Shown piece by piece: positions 7,557-16,141 of a DNA stretch of 47,014 nucleotides. A model generated the notes under the pieces. That model searched no databases. It was not told the origin of the DNA and saw only the letters and a program-made list of their open reading frames with translations. The stretch is taken from positions 1 through 47,014 of the forward strand of contig JAOTUY010000019.1 of assembly GCA_029863625.1 (NCBI GenBank). Direction: 5' to 3'. Origin of the DNA: Acidimicrobiia bacterium. Its GTDB lineage: Bacteria; Actinomycetota; Acidimicrobiia; Spongiisociales; UBA4744. Positions within the stretch are counted from its first letter, which is position 1, and each line of letters opens with the position of its first letter. The position numbers and the translations under genes are program-made.

Positions 7557-8687
7557 TCAACGTACCAGTCCCAGCTGAGCGTCCTCTACGAAGAGGCGGC
7601 GCGCCATGGCGTCGATGCCCGTCAACGTGCCTCGCAGGTTGACCGGCTGTCCCTCGGTGAGGCCGCGCGGAACCCGGAGGATTGAAGCGGTGGCCTCCAC
7701 ATCGACCGATCCAAACAGCTCATGGCGGACGGTTGCGACCAGGACGGTTACCCGGGTCGGATCACCGGCGTTGCGTCCGCTGCTGATCTCGCGCACCTCA
7801 CCTTGCCAGTCGATACTCCCGCCCCGGTACTTTCCTTCGAACTGCTTGGCGATCTGAAAGCTGAGCCCCTTCTTGGCGAACAGGGCAGCGGCGATCTCCT
7901 CCGCGTTGATGCCGGAAGGAACCGGGCCGCCGGTCACCGGTGCCGGCTGGTTGGTCTCAGGTTTCGGCTGAACTACTGGTCGGGGAGGGCTCGGGTCCAT
8001 AACCGGCCGGGTATCAAAGGGGTCCGGTCTCAGGACGGGTGGCGGCGGAGGTATCACCTCTCGGATCGGGACCGTGGGAGTCGGCGCTCGTCTGGTCGGT
8101 TCCGCAGATGCGCCCTGGAGCGTCCTGGCGGCTTCGATGAGACGTTGGGTAGTTGTTGTCAACGTCTCGGCATCACGAACGATGCCGCTCTTTTCGTAAC
8201 TCAACTGCTCGTCGGTGATCTTTATGGACCGGTAGTCCGATAGCAGTTTCAGCAGCACACCTCGCGCAGCAGGCGACAGACGTGCAGAGAGGCGCTGTGG
8301 GTCGGAGGTCTTCACAGAGAATGCCTCGTCGAATTCGCCGTCGCCTATCTTCGTGTCGCCCATACCGAACATGGCGGCGGCCTTTCCGAGGCCCGTCTGG
8401 CGGCTCATGCGAAGATCCAGCCCGAGGGGCGGGTACCCAACGCGATATCGGGTTCGGACCGAGTTGGACGACCCGCTCGAGGAAGACGAAACATCGATCT
8501 TGACGGTGAGACCGCCGACCACGCCGACGAGTTTGGGGCGGGAGAACAATCGGCCGGTTTGGTACTCGAGCTGCAGACGTTCGGCGGCCGCCTTCCATTG
8601 CGCCTCGTAGCGGCGGGAACCGACTGAGGCGGCCACAGCAATCACCATGATCAGTCCGAATATGAGCGGGACGATGAAGACTTCCAT
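7557..8687 (-). CDS. Membrane-anchored protein with Pro-rich linker, unknown
   Basis: This 376-residue protein is not recognised as a named family. Residues 1-24 form one transmembrane helix with the N-terminus outside or in the membrane (MEVFIVPLIFGLIMVIAVAA). A globular domain of about 170 residues follows, containing a Ser-rich loop and segments such as RYRVGYPPLGLDLRMSR and IGDGEFDEAFSVKTSDPQ. This layout resembles DUF3137-like cytosolic domains, though only weakly. Residues ~205-255 are a Pro-rich linker with IPPPPPVL. The C-terminal ~110 residues (from INAEEIAAALFAKKG) look like a small beta barrel, possibly OB-fold-like. The start at 8687 is the first ATG of the helix. No enzyme motif is seen. 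Confidence 0.65.
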   Translation of the reverse strand: MEVFIVPLIFGLIMVIAVAASVGSRRYEAQWKAAAERLQLEYQTGRLFSRPKLVGVVGGLTVKIDVSSSSSGSSNSVRTRYRVGYPPLGLDLRMSRQTGLGKAAAMFGMGDTKIGDGEFDEAFSVKTSDPQRLSARLSPAARGVLLKLLSDYRSIKITDEQLSYEKSGIVRDAETLTTTTQRLIEAARTLQGASAEPTRRAPTPTVPIREVIPPPPPVLRPDPFDTRPVMDPSPPRPVVQPKPETNQPAPVTGGPVPSGINAEEIAAALFAKKGLSFQIAKQFEGKYRGGSIDWQGEVREISSGRNAGDPTRVTVLVATVRHELFGSVDVEATASILRVPRGLTEGQPVNLRGTLTGIDAMARRLFVEDAQLGLVR

Positions 8688-8959
8688 GCCGGGGAGTCTA
8701 CGAACAGACTGGACTGTCTCCCCGGATAATCATTAAGACCTCATGTTCGAAGACATCGATCATGGGCGACCCCGCAAGCCCGCACGGGTTCACGGTGGCA
8801 ACCAGCCCGCCGTGAAGGCCGCGAGCAGAGTGGGGAGCATGCTGGTGTCCTCAATCGGTCGACGGGTTTCAAGCTGCGGAGGTCGGCTGCGGCGCCCATA
8901 CTGTCGGAGCGCCGACGTTGAATGGCGGCGCGGATGGCCGCCCGGTCGCGGTCTCCAGG
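8688..8959. other. Intergenic stretch, no gene seen
   Basis: This 272-base gap separates the unknown membrane protein from the LapA-like gene, both on the minus strand. The open frames crossing it have no coding signature. It may hold the promoter of the 8687 gene and the 3' end of the LapA-like transcript. Confidence 0.4.
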
Positions 8960-9265
8960 TCAACCCTTGCGAAGAGCCTTCGCCACCTTGCGTTGCCTGT
9001 GCCTCCGACGCCACATGTATCCGAAGATCTCGTCGAGGACAATGAAGATGGCAGCCGTGACGAGCAGCATCGTGATGCGGGAGACCTGGAAGGTCCAGGC
9101 GAGGAACTCCACTTCGATTTTCTCCGTGTTTTGGACGGCGAAGACCGCGAACAACACCAGCAAGATGATGCCGATGGCCAGGGTGACCGAGAGCCCGGCC
9201 CGGGCCGGCTGGGGGGCTTCGGAAGCCGGTGTGGTGCCGTCAAAAGGTTCTCGAGCATCGGTCAC
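8960..9265 (-). CDS. LapA-domain (DUF1049) membrane protein
   Basis: This 101-residue protein has the LapA/DUF1049 layout: a soluble N-terminus, a first helix (LSVTLAIGIILLVLFAVFAVQN), the characteristic short extracytoplasmic link NTEKIEVEFLAWTFQVSRI, a second helix (TMLLVTAAIFIVLDEIFGYM) and a basic C-terminal tail RRRHRQRK. In E. coli the family member LapA works with LapB in lipopolysaccharide control; in Gram-positive actinobacteria its job is unknown. The GTG start at 9265 has AAAGGAGG eight bases upstream, a strong signal. No operon partner is evident. Confidence 0.85.
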   Translation of the reverse strand: MTDAREPFDGTTPASEAPQPARAGLSVTLAIGIILLVLFAVFAVQNTEKIEVEFLAWTFQVSRITMLLVTAAIFIVLDEIFGYMWRRRHRQRKVAKALRKG

Positions 9266-9328
9266 GGAATCGCCTCCTTTGTTTTGATGCCGCGACCCTA
9301 CCGGCCGGGCAGGCGCGGTGCGTCTGAT

Positions 9329-10184
9329 TCACACATAGGCCTCAACCAGCGTGACCAGAGCGACAACCATAAACAACCAACCCAGGCCGTGGATGAGCGG
9401 TACCTCTCTGACCCGCCCGGAGAGCTGGGGCCCCAGCTGGCCACCGATGATCACGCCCGGAACGGTGAACACGACCAGGCTCGTGATGGTGTCGAGTTCT
9501 CCCGCACCGCCATTGACGAATTCGATCAGGTGGGTGACGGAGGCCGCCAGGGCGGTGACGGCCACCACAACCACGCTGGTGGCCACCGTAACCCGGCTGG
9601 GGACCCGGCAACGCTTGACGAGGGCGTAGGTATTCGGTTCACCGAGCCCGGTCGAGATCAACCCTACGAACGCGCCGCCGAGTCCCGCGAACAGACGTCC
9701 TTCGGTTCTTCTGCACAATTTGTAGCGGTACTCGAGGCCGTCGCGGGCCACGATGACCCGCTCGACCGAGGGCTCGACCACGTTGTTCGCCGCGCCCGAT
9801 GGACGCGTCTTCGATGCCGTGCGGACGATGCCGGACGAACGAAGAGGCGATGACCAGCAGGCCGAGACCGAGGATTGCTTCAGAAGCTGTTCCGGTGCCG
9901 CGCCCCCGAGCAGCGACCCGATCACGGCCATAGGCACCGACGCAACAAGCAGCATGCGGGCAACTTTCCAGTCGATGGTGCGCGCCCGATAGTGGGCGGT
10001 GACTCCGGAGGCGAAGCCGAACACCTCGGTGATGAGAGCGGCGCCAATCGCAATCTGCGGTCTCAACCCGAGGCCATGACGAAAAGTGGAGAAAGAAAGG
10101 TAAGCCCCGCCGATTCCGGCCCCATTGGCGATGGTGGCCACGACAATCGACGACCGGGAAGAGCCACCAGTATGTGGAATCCAC
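9329..10184 (-). pseudogene. TauE/SafE-family permease, frame-broken
   Basis: The longest open frame (9329-10207) covers most of a TauE/SafE permease, a family of anion or organosulfur exporters with about eight helices. Recognisable parts are IGAALITEVFGFASG, AGLGGAFVGLISTGLGEPN and VFTVPGVIIGGQLGPQL. In three places the expected sequence is found in another frame. The hydrophobic start (GTG at 10184, DSTYWWLFPVV) shifts near 10147. Between about 10104 and 10070 the frame needed gives TFLSPLFVMAL. Between about 9880 and 9835 a helix ILGLGLLVIASSFVR is out of frame. At least five single-base shifts are needed, most of them compensating. This is either real decay or a cluster of indel errors in the assembly. 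Confidence 0.75.
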
Positions 10185-10278
10185 GGTCGCCTTTCCCCGC
10201 GTCGCACGTTTTACGCTACCGCAACCGCGATGGATGGGGAGGGCCGCGCGTGTTCTACGCTATGGCCGGGAGGTCTCA

Positions 10279-11316
10279 ATGCCCATCAGGGTCCTGACAA
10301 TCGAGGGTGGAGGGGTGCGCGGGATCATCCCGACCAGGCTGTTGGCTGCGTTGGAGTCGCTGGCAGGAACCCCGATCGCCGAGCTATTCGATGTACTGGT
10401 TGGAACTTCGACTGGGGGCATGCTTGCGTTGGGCCTGGTGACGCCCGATGAGGATGGTCGTCCTGCCTATCCCGCCCAAAGCGTCGGCGATATCTACACG
10501 TCACACGGAAAGCAGATATTTCCGAAACCAGCCTCCTCGTTGCCGCGCAGTCTCCAAGAGGCACGGGAGTGGTGGTCGTCGGCCAGTTCCAGCGCGGCGA
10601 TTTTCGGGTTCAACCCGGAAGCCGGTAATGCTCGATATTCTCCAGAGGGAATTGCAGAGGCGTTCGAGGTCTACTTCGGTGATCACCGCCTGTCTGAGGC
10701 TCTGATCGATGTTGTGGTCACCAGCTACGACCTGCAAACCAAGAGCCCGGTCCTGTTTCGTTCCCGTGATGCCAAACTCGACCCCGACAACGACCTCCTG
10801 ATGCGCGATGCCGCCCGGGCCACGTCTGCCGCTCCTACATATTTCCCGCCACTGGAGATGGCCTGGGAGGGCGTCGAGAACCGGTTATTGGTCGACGGAG
10901 GTGTCTACGCCAAGAACCCGGCCATGATCGGGTATATCGAAGGTGTGACCCGGGCTCGCGAACAGGGACTCCGCGACGCCGACGTCATGGTGGTGTCGCT
11001 TGGCACCGGACGCCCCACGCGGACCCAGGCCTTGACGTACAAGGAGTTCGTGAGCCGCAGTTGGTTGAAACTTGCTGAGGACGTCTTCCGCGCCGCCGAA
11101 GATGGGCAAGCTGCCCTCCACGACCAGGTGCTCACCACGCTGATCGGAGATCACTACTGGCGGTTCCAAACAGTACTGGCCGAAGGCGCCAGCTACGCGA
11201 TGGACGATGTGAGCGACGAGAACGTGGAGGCACTCAAGCACCTCGGTGATCAGCTGGTTGGGGAGCGGCTCGAAGACCTCAATGCGCTGGCGAAGCGGTT
11301 AACCGCTGGTTCGTAG
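10279..11316 (+). CDS. Patatin-like phospholipase
   Basis: This 345-residue protein is a patatin-family acyl hydrolase with a Ser-Asp dyad. The oxyanion-hole motif GGGVRG is at residues 10-15, the nucleophile elbow GTSTG at 42-46 with Ser44, and the catalytic Asp206 in VDGGVY. Conserved family segments SPVLFRSRD and ATSAAPTYFPP are also present. It would hydrolyse acyl esters of lipids at the cytoplasmic face; there is no signal peptide. I chose the ATG at 10279, preceded by GGGAGG eight bases upstream, because the family normally begins a few residues before GGGxRG. It diverges from the TauE gene, and an SRPBCC gene follows after 133 bases. Confidence 0.9.
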   Translation: MPIRVLTIEGGGVRGIIPTRLLAALESLAGTPIAELFDVLVGTSTGGMLALGLVTPDEDGRPAYPAQSVGDIYTSHGKQIFPKPASSLPRSLQEAREWWSSASSSAAIFGFNPEAGNARYSPEGIAEAFEVYFGDHRLSEALIDVVVTSYDLQTKSPVLFRSRDAKLDPDNDLLMRDAARATSAAPTYFPPLEMAWEGVENRLLVDGGVYAKNPAMIGYIEGVTRAREQGLRDADVMVVSLGTGRPTRTQALTYKEFVSRSWLKLAEDVFRAAEDGQAALHDQVLTTLIGDHYWRFQTVLAEGASYAMDDVSDENVEALKHLGDQLVGERLEDLNALAKRLTAGS

Positions 11317-11449
11317 TTCGCGAGGATCGTATCCCTGGTTGCTGCTCCCTTCACATTGGTGCCTGCCGGCGCGACGATGGCCGGAAGCAACGAAAGGCGG
11401 GAGTGCTGATCGGAACTCACGATCGCGGTGCGGACGAAAGGGGAGAGAT

Positions 11450-11893
11450 ATGGCCGGTTTTCAGGTGAGCACAGAAATCGAAGCTCCGATCGAGACGGTT
11501 CGAGAGTTCGTCGACAAACCCGAGAACGAATTGCTCTGGCAGTCCAACGCTATCGAGCGGCAGGTCCTAACCGAAGGGCCGATCGATAAGGGCACCCGTA
11601 TTCGGTTGGTCGACAGGTTCTTGGGCGTGCATATGGAATCCGAGTGGGAAATAGTCGAGCACCACCCCTACTACCGGGCAGATCGCACCGTCAGCGGACC
11701 GATCCACCTGGAGGCGTCGTGGCGGCTCGAACCGGTCGAAAACGGCACCCTGTTTGCGATGGGGATGGAAGCACCGGAGGGCGCCGGCGGGTTCTTCGGC
11801 AAACTAACCGACCCGGTGGTGCTGAGGATTGCCCGCCGGGATTTCGAAGCGAACCTGGCCAAGCTCAAGGACCTGATAGAAGCCGAGATTTAG
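11450..11893 (+). CDS. SRPBCC-family (polyketide cyclase/START-like) protein
   Basis: This 147-residue protein starts with FQVSTEIEAPIETVREFV, the usual first strand and helix of the SRPBCC fold, and continues with ERQVLTEGPIDKGTRIRLVDRF and ASWRLEPVENGTLFAMG, ending in a long helix. The fold encloses a deep hydrophobic pocket for lipids, polyketides or other small ligands; no catalytic residue can be named. The ATG at 11450 follows a purine-rich AAAGGGGAGAG. It lies downstream of the patatin gene on the same strand, so a lipid-related role is possible (inference). Confidence 0.85.
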   Translation: MAGFQVSTEIEAPIETVREFVDKPENELLWQSNAIERQVLTEGPIDKGTRIRLVDRFLGVHMESEWEIVEHHPYYRADRTVSGPIHLEASWRLEPVENGTLFAMGMEAPEGAGGFFGKLTDPVVLRIARRDFEANLAKLKDLIEAEI

Positions 11894-11947
11894 TCGGCAG
11901 CCGTCAGCTTCCAGTCGCTCCAGCTGCCAGTTAGAAGGCTGACATGC

Positions 11948-11961
11948 CTGGTTGCTGGCCG
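11948..11961 (+). repeat. Short interspersed repeat, copy 1
   Basis: The 14-mer CTGGTTGCTGGCCG lies in the intergenic space between the convergent SRPBCC and SDR genes. An identical 14-mer is at 33032-33045, also between convergent genes, and AGCTTCCAG occurs upstream of both. It looks like a small intergenic repeat family. Confidence 0.45.
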
Positions 11962-12065
11962 AACGTGTCCTTCCGGCGGAGTGAGTCGGGAAGAATGGCC
12001 GAGTGCAGCGAGGTCGGGTTGGCAACTCCTAATATCCCAACTACCAACTCGGGCCTTTGGCCCGC

Positions 12066-12893
12066 CTACTCATCCAGGAAGATGTCCAGCTGGAGGTTTC
12101 CTCCACCGCCGTAGCCGTACTGATCGAAGTCGGTGACGCCGGCTTCGGTGAGAACCTCTTCATCGATATAGAAGTTGCCGGTTTCCGTTCGGGCGTCTTT
12201 CAGGAAGATCTCGTAGGCAGCGTCGGCCATGATCTCGGGGCGGCGTGACTGCGCCATCGCCTGGTCACCACCCAACAGATTCTGAACGGCGGCAGTAGCG
12301 ATGATGGTTTTCGGCCACAGGCAGTTGGCCGCGATTCCCTCGTCCGCCAGTTCCTCTGATAATCCGAGGCTGACCATGCTCATACCGTATTTGGCGATCG
12401 TGTACGCCACGTGATTCTTGAACCAGTGAGGTGCGAGGTTGAGCGGAGGACTGAGTGTGAGGATATGAGCGTTTTCGCTTTGCTTGAGGTATGGGATGCA
12501 GGTTTTTGACACAAGGAACGTGCCGCGAGTGTTGATGTTCTGCATGAGGTCGTAACGTTTCATAGCCAGGGTCTCAGTGTTGGAGAGGTTGATGGCGCTG
12601 GCGTTGTTGACGCAGATGTCGATGCCGCCGAACAGCTCAACGGCCGCCTCGACGGCCGCCTCGACCTGGTCTTCGTTTCGGATATCCCCAACGATCGGTA
12701 GGGCGCGGCCACCGGCTTCCTCGATTTCGGCCGCGGCGGTGTAGACGGTTCCGGGAAGGGCGGGGTGCGGGTCGGCCGTCTTGGCTATGAAGGCGACGTT
12801 GGCTCCGTCTCGGGCGACCCGCTTGGCGATGGCCAGCCCGATGCCGCGGCTTCCCCCTGAGATGAAGATCGTCTTGCCGGCTAGTGATGCCAC
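12066..12893 (-). CDS. Short-chain dehydrogenase (HSDL2-like SDR)
   Basis: This 275-residue classical SDR resembles the HSDL2 branch. The cofactor-binding motif appears as SGGSRGIGLAIA near residues 12-23, the NNAS motif follows DICV, the active-site Ser lies in TLSPPL, and the Tyr-Lys pair is in YTIAKYG. Segments NINTRGTFLVSK and WPKTIIATAA are typical of this branch. It probably reduces or oxidises a lipid-like carbonyl with NADP(H); the substrate is unknown. I chose the GTG at 12893, which has GGGAG seven bases upstream; a GTG four codons further upstream is possible. It is the last gene of a long minus-strand run. Confidence 0.85.
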   Translation of the reverse strand: MASLAGKTIFISGGSRGIGLAIAKRVARDGANVAFIAKTADPHPALPGTVYTAAAEIEEAGGRALPIVGDIRNEDQVEAAVEAAVELFGGIDICVNNASAINLSNTETLAMKRYDLMQNINTRGTFLVSKTCIPYLKQSENAHILTLSPPLNLAPHWFKNHVAYTIAKYGMSMVSLGLSEELADEGIAANCLWPKTIIATAAVQNLLGGDQAMAQSRRPEIMADAAYEIFLKDARTETGNFYIDEEVLTEAGVTDFDQYGYGGGGNLQLDIFLDE

Positions 12894-12943
12894 ATCCGCT
12901 CCCACCGATCGTGATGACGTGAGCCTACCGGCGCCCCGGCGGG

Positions 12944-13768
12944 CTACCGCCGAGGTGGGATGAAGGTGTCGCTTACCGCATCGAGGGCACGATTGATGCC
13001 GCGGTTGAGCCGGTTGAGGGCCATCCGGACGCCCAGGATGGTCGATCCCGTGAACACCGTCAGGGTTGAGAGGGCCAAGGCGATGGTGGCGGGCTCGAAC
13101 GGACCACCGAATGCTGCGGAACCGACCCCAACGGCTCCAATGGTGGCGACCGCACCAGCAGCCAGAAGGGTTTGGCCGGTCTTCCGCAGGCCGACCGTGT
13201 TGGCTTCGATGGAGATCAGTTGCTCTCCGGGCTTGACCTCTCGTACCCGGTGCGTCACTCCACGGGTATCACGCAAAGCTCCAGTGCCTTGACCCAGTCT
13301 CAGGCCCATCCGGATAGAGGTGATGGGGTGCGAATCCTTTTCCCAGAGGATCCCATCGTCGAAGTGGCGTCGGGGCCGCAGACCTTCCTGGTTCCTGAAC
13401 CACGTTTCGGCTGCGGCCTCCACCCGGGTACCGGTTCCCTTGACCATCCGGGTCCCGATCACTTTGTCCGGCGCCAGCATTTTCTGCCAGATGGTGTCCA
13501 GTCGGTCGTCGAGCGACACGCCGGCGTGGTGCTCGGCCAGGGCCCTGAGGAGGAAATCGGGCTCGACACTCAGTTCACCTGCCATGCGAATGAGCCGTTC
13601 GCGGTCGATGTCCACACTGCGAGTCGATTCGTCGGTCTGGAGCTCGATGGCTCTGCGCAGGATCTTGTCGGCCTGGTTGGCCGGCACCGGTTCCTCATCG
13701 GGCAGGTGTCCGATGCCGCCGGACATCTGCTCGGGCCGTTCTTGCGGTGGTTCGAATCTTTGCGTCAT
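12944..13768 (-). CDS. Unknown protein with C-terminal two-helix membrane domain
   Basis: This 274-residue protein is not recognised as a named family. The N-terminal ~30 residues are acidic and Pro/Glu-rich. Residues ~34-85 (KILRRAIELQTDES... RLIRMAGELSVEPDFLLRAL) form a helical module that I know from many uncharacterised membrane proteins. A middle region contains IGTRMVKGTGTRVE. The C-terminal ~90 residues carry two hydrophobic helices (TLLAAGAVATIGAVGVGSA and PATIALALSTLTVFTGSTIL). A GGGAGAACTC ribosome-binding site precedes the ATG at 13768. It lies 38 bases after the AlkA-like glycosylase on the same strand, so co-transcription is likely. Confidence 0.65.
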   Translation of the reverse strand: MTQRFEPPQERPEQMSGGIGHLPDEEPVPANQADKILRRAIELQTDESTRSVDIDRERLIRMAGELSVEPDFLLRALAEHHAGVSLDDRLDTIWQKMLAPDKVIGTRMVKGTGTRVEAAAETWFRNQEGLRPRRHFDDGILWEKDSHPITSIRMGLRLGQGTGALRDTRGVTHRVREVKPGEQLISIEANTVGLRKTGQTLLAAGAVATIGAVGVGSAAFGGPFEPATIALALSTLTVFTGSTILGVRMALNRLNRGINRALDAVSDTFIPPRR

Positions 13769-13806
13769 GAGTTCTCCCAGTATGGCGCGACCGGGGAGCG
13801 GGCCGC

Positions 13807-14709
13807 TCAGATTTGGGAGATGGATCGGATGGCGCTCTTCGGTCCGTATTTCGGCGCATGGATACGGCCCTCTTTGAGAAGGCGGATCACCCGCCCGCGC
13901 TGTCCCTTGTAGGGCTCGAGCAATTCGAGCATACGCCGGTCGTCACCGCGCGGTTCACCTGCCAGTGCCCAGGTCACCGTGTTGGCAAGGTGATAGTCGC
14001 CAACCGGCACCGCATCAACATCCCCCAGCGCCGAGCCCATGACCAGTGCCGCCGTCCAGGGGCCGATCCCCGGAAACGCGGTCAGCCTGGCAAATGCCGC
14101 GTCTTTGTCCATCGTGGCGATCTCCTCGAGTCGTGCGGTGCGTTTGGCCACGAAGCGCAGCAGGTCGGCGCGCTTTCGCTCAATTCCGAGTTCGTGGAGA
14201 CGCCAGTAGGGGAGGTCGGCCAGCACCTCGGACGCAACCGGCAGCGTGATCTCGAGGGGTCCGGGGGCCGGTTCGGAGAACGTCTTGGTCAGTGCTCGCT
14301 GATTGCGACGGGCTTCCTTTGTGGCGATCTTCTGGCCGAGGATGGCGGGAACAATTGATTCGAAGACCCGGTCGGTTCGACCGATTCGTAGTCCCGGTTT
14401 GCGTTTGGTCAGGTCCCGCAGCACCCGATGGGTTGGGATGAACTCCTCGGGGTGGTCATCCAAGCCCACCAGCCTGGGGGTTTGATCGAGTACCCAGTCG
14501 GCGCCGTCGCCCCATGCGGTCGCTTCGATCCTGGGTCCGTCGAGTTCGATGAGTAGGGTTGCGGCGCCGTCGGGAGTACGAGTCGCCCACCATCCCCGCT
14601 TTCCCGAGTCGTCGGCTCTGCCGCTCCCGAGGGTCAGCCTGAGGTTCAGATCCGACGGTACGTCTAGGCTGCGCTGCTTCATGTGATGGGTCTTTTCGCG
14701 CCGTCTCAC
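13807..14709 (-). CDS. AlkA-like HhH-GPD DNA glycosylase
   Basis: This 300-residue protein is an AlkA-type DNA-3-methyladenine glycosylase, which removes alkylated bases with broad specificity. The helix-hairpin-helix GPD core is clear: VPAILGQKIATKEA near 120-133, hairpin FPGIGPWTA at 212-220, and catalytic Asp238 in PVGDYHL. The N-terminal ~100 residues form the AlkA-N-like beta domain. There is no Fe-S cysteine cluster, as expected for AlkA. The GTG start at 14709 overlaps the stop of the upstream PPOX gene by four bases (GTGA), so translation is coupled. The partner gene matches the PPOX-Mug pairing seen at 5.5 kb. Confidence 0.9.
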   Translation of the reverse strand: MRRREKTHHMKQRSLDVPSDLNLRLTLGSGRADDSGKRGWWATRTPDGAATLLIELDGPRIEATAWGDGADWVLDQTPRLVGLDDHPEEFIPTHRVLRDLTKRKPGLRIGRTDRVFESIVPAILGQKIATKEARRNQRALTKTFSEPAPGPLEITLPVASEVLADLPYWRLHELGIERKRADLLRFVAKRTARLEEIATMDKDAAFARLTAFPGIGPWTAALVMGSALGDVDAVPVGDYHLANTVTWALAGEPRGDDRRMLELLEPYKGQRGRVIRLLKEGRIHAPKYGPKSAIRSISQI

Positions 14710-15143
14710 CAGGCTCGAATCCGCGTTGGCAGGATTCTGACCGCCACCCAGAATCGATGGGCTGTGTCCTGGGCGTCCATGCCCCAGCTGCGGTACGGCT
14801 CCTTGTATTTCGTCAAATAGGCCGGAATCTCGTTGGATTTCGGGGCGCTCTCGTCCACCCCGGCGTCACCTTCGATAGTCACCATGTGATTCCCGATCTC
14901 ATCACAGTTGAGATGAAAAGAAACACGCTGGTTGACAGCCAGGTTGCGCAGCTTCAATGTGTCAGGCTCGCTGTAGAAGATGATGGTTTCGCCATCTCGG
15001 AGGAATGAGATTACGGATGCCTGGGGCGTGCCGTCCGGCGCCACCGTGGTCAACCACCCGACAATATCCGTGTCCAATCTCTTCAAGACCTGGGCTCGCT
15101 GATCGTCGGGGAGTAGTCGCCAGGCTTCGCTCGTGCTGTCCAT
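14706..15143 (-). CDS. PPOX-class F420-dependent-type protein (paralogue)
   Basis: This 145-residue protein is a PPOX split barrel of the same subgroup as the 5493-5897 product. Matching segments are IVGWLTTVAPDGTPQASVISF, TLKLRNLAVNQRVSFHLN and VTIEGDAGVDES; it ends ILPTRIRAW, close to ITPARARSW of its paralogue. It likely binds F420 or a flavin and acts as a small reductase or oxidase. I chose the ATG at 15143, which has GGAGG five bases upstream; the open frame starts six codons earlier. Its last bases overlap the GTG of the AlkA-like gene, the second PPOX-glycosylase coupling in the window. Confidence 0.85.
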   Translation of the reverse strand: MDSTSEAWRLLPDDQRAQVLKRLDTDIVGWLTTVAPDGTPQASVISFLRDGETIIFYSEPDTLKLRNLAVNQRVSFHLNCDEIGNHMVTIEGDAGVDESAPKSNEIPAYLTKYKEPYRSWGMDAQDTAHRFWVAVRILPTRIRAW

Positions 15144-15241
15144 GACCCCTCCGTGATCCACCTGACCAAGCGTACCGGGAGAATCCCTGGCGATCCTTTT
15201 CGGCGGACTCGAGGGTCATGACGAGCCGAACGGAACGAGTC

Positions 15242-15781
15242 CTAGAGAGCGCGTAGCAATTCGTGGTCGGTGATGGCACCCTCTGTGACCAGCCGGCGTT
15301 CGGCACGGCCGTAAAAATGTTGGCCGATCTCGAGGGCTCCACTTGTGTAGATGTCGGGCCGGTAGATGGACATAACGGCTGCCAACAGCCGGATGTGGAA
15401 ACGAGCATTGACACACGCGTCCACCGTTCTGGCAGTGAGGACCGAGTCGATTATCTCATCGAACAGACGCTCCAGATCGTTGGCGATATCGATACGATCC
15501 AGAAACTCGTTGCGTTTCGCCAGGAGGAAGTCCTCGGTGTAGTGGGCATCCTGCCTCGCCATGCGGAGGAGCATGCGAAGCTCTCGCTCGAAAACCTCAT
15601 GGCGTGGGTCATCATCTGCCAGAGGCGGGGGTGCAGCACGGCGGGCGTCACGGACGGCCGCCAGCATGCTGTGCGTGCGATCCAGGGTGATCGTGACATC
15701 GCCTTGTTCGGCGTCGATCGCGATCTCTATCTGGCTTTCCCTGACGCGCTGATCCTCCCGACCGCCTCCAGCTGCGCTCAT
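15242..15781 (-). CDS. Hypothetical helical protein
   Basis: This 179-residue protein is not recognised. A charged N-terminus (Arg/Glu-rich) is followed by a stretch IEIAIDAEQGDVTITLD that may be a strand pair, then long amphipathic helices (RHEVFERELRMLLRMARQ, IDIANDLERLFDEIIDSVLTARTVD). The end contains YGRAERRLVTEGAITDHELL. There are no membrane segments or enzyme motifs. It sits in the minus-strand run between a zinc-ribbon gene and the PPOX-AlkA pair, with gaps of 63 and 98 bases, so it may be co-transcribed with ParA and the zinc-ribbon protein. The ATG at 15781 is the first in frame. Confidence 0.6.
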   Translation of the reverse strand: MSAAGGGREDQRVRESQIEIAIDAEQGDVTITLDRTHSMLAAVRDARRAAPPPLADDDPRHEVFERELRMLLRMARQDAHYTEDFLLAKRNEFLDRIDIANDLERLFDEIIDSVLTARTVDACVNARFHIRLLAAVMSIYRPDIYTSGALEIGQHFYGRAERRLVTEGAITDHELLRAL

Positions 15782-15844
15782 GGAGTAATCGTAACGTCCC
15801 TCACCAGGGATCGTGAAGGCCCGGGGGGGTCATTTCCCTCGATG

Positions 15845-16141
15845 TCAATCAAGCCAGCCCACCCGGCACCAGGTCCGGCGCTCGCAGGATGGGCACCGCA
15901 TCCAGCGGTTGTGTTTCAGGAGCGGCACCCACAGACTCACGCGGAGTATCCGGGTGAGGGCATCGCCTGTTTGGATTCGTTTGTGCTCGCCGCATTGTGA
16001 GCATTCGACCACAACGGTCCCGGGACGAGGGGCCGCCGTTGAGAACAGAGCTTGCCGGCCCCGGGCGTGGTTTTCGGAAGGGTCGGTGGGCCGGGCGCTC
16101 TCGAAAAGGGAGCGTTTGCCGTGCGGGTCGTCGCTGTTCAC
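15845..16141 (-). CDS. Small zinc-ribbon protein coupled to ParA
   Basis: This 98-residue protein carries two CxxC pairs, ECSQCGEH and RCPSCERR, about 30 residues apart, forming a probable zinc ribbon in the C-terminal half. Between them lies a short hydrophobic stretch ILRVSLWVPLLK. The N-terminal 40 residues are polar and probably disordered. The GTG start overlaps the ParA stop (TGTGA arrangement), so the two are translationally coupled. No family name can be given. It could be a DNA- or RNA-binding partner of the orphan ParA, which is inference from the coupling alone. Confidence 0.65.
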   Translation of the reverse strand: MNSDDPHGKRSLFESARPTDPSENHARGRQALFSTAAPRPGTVVVECSQCGEHKRIQTGDALTRILRVSLWVPLLKHNRWMRCPSCERRTWCRVGWLD

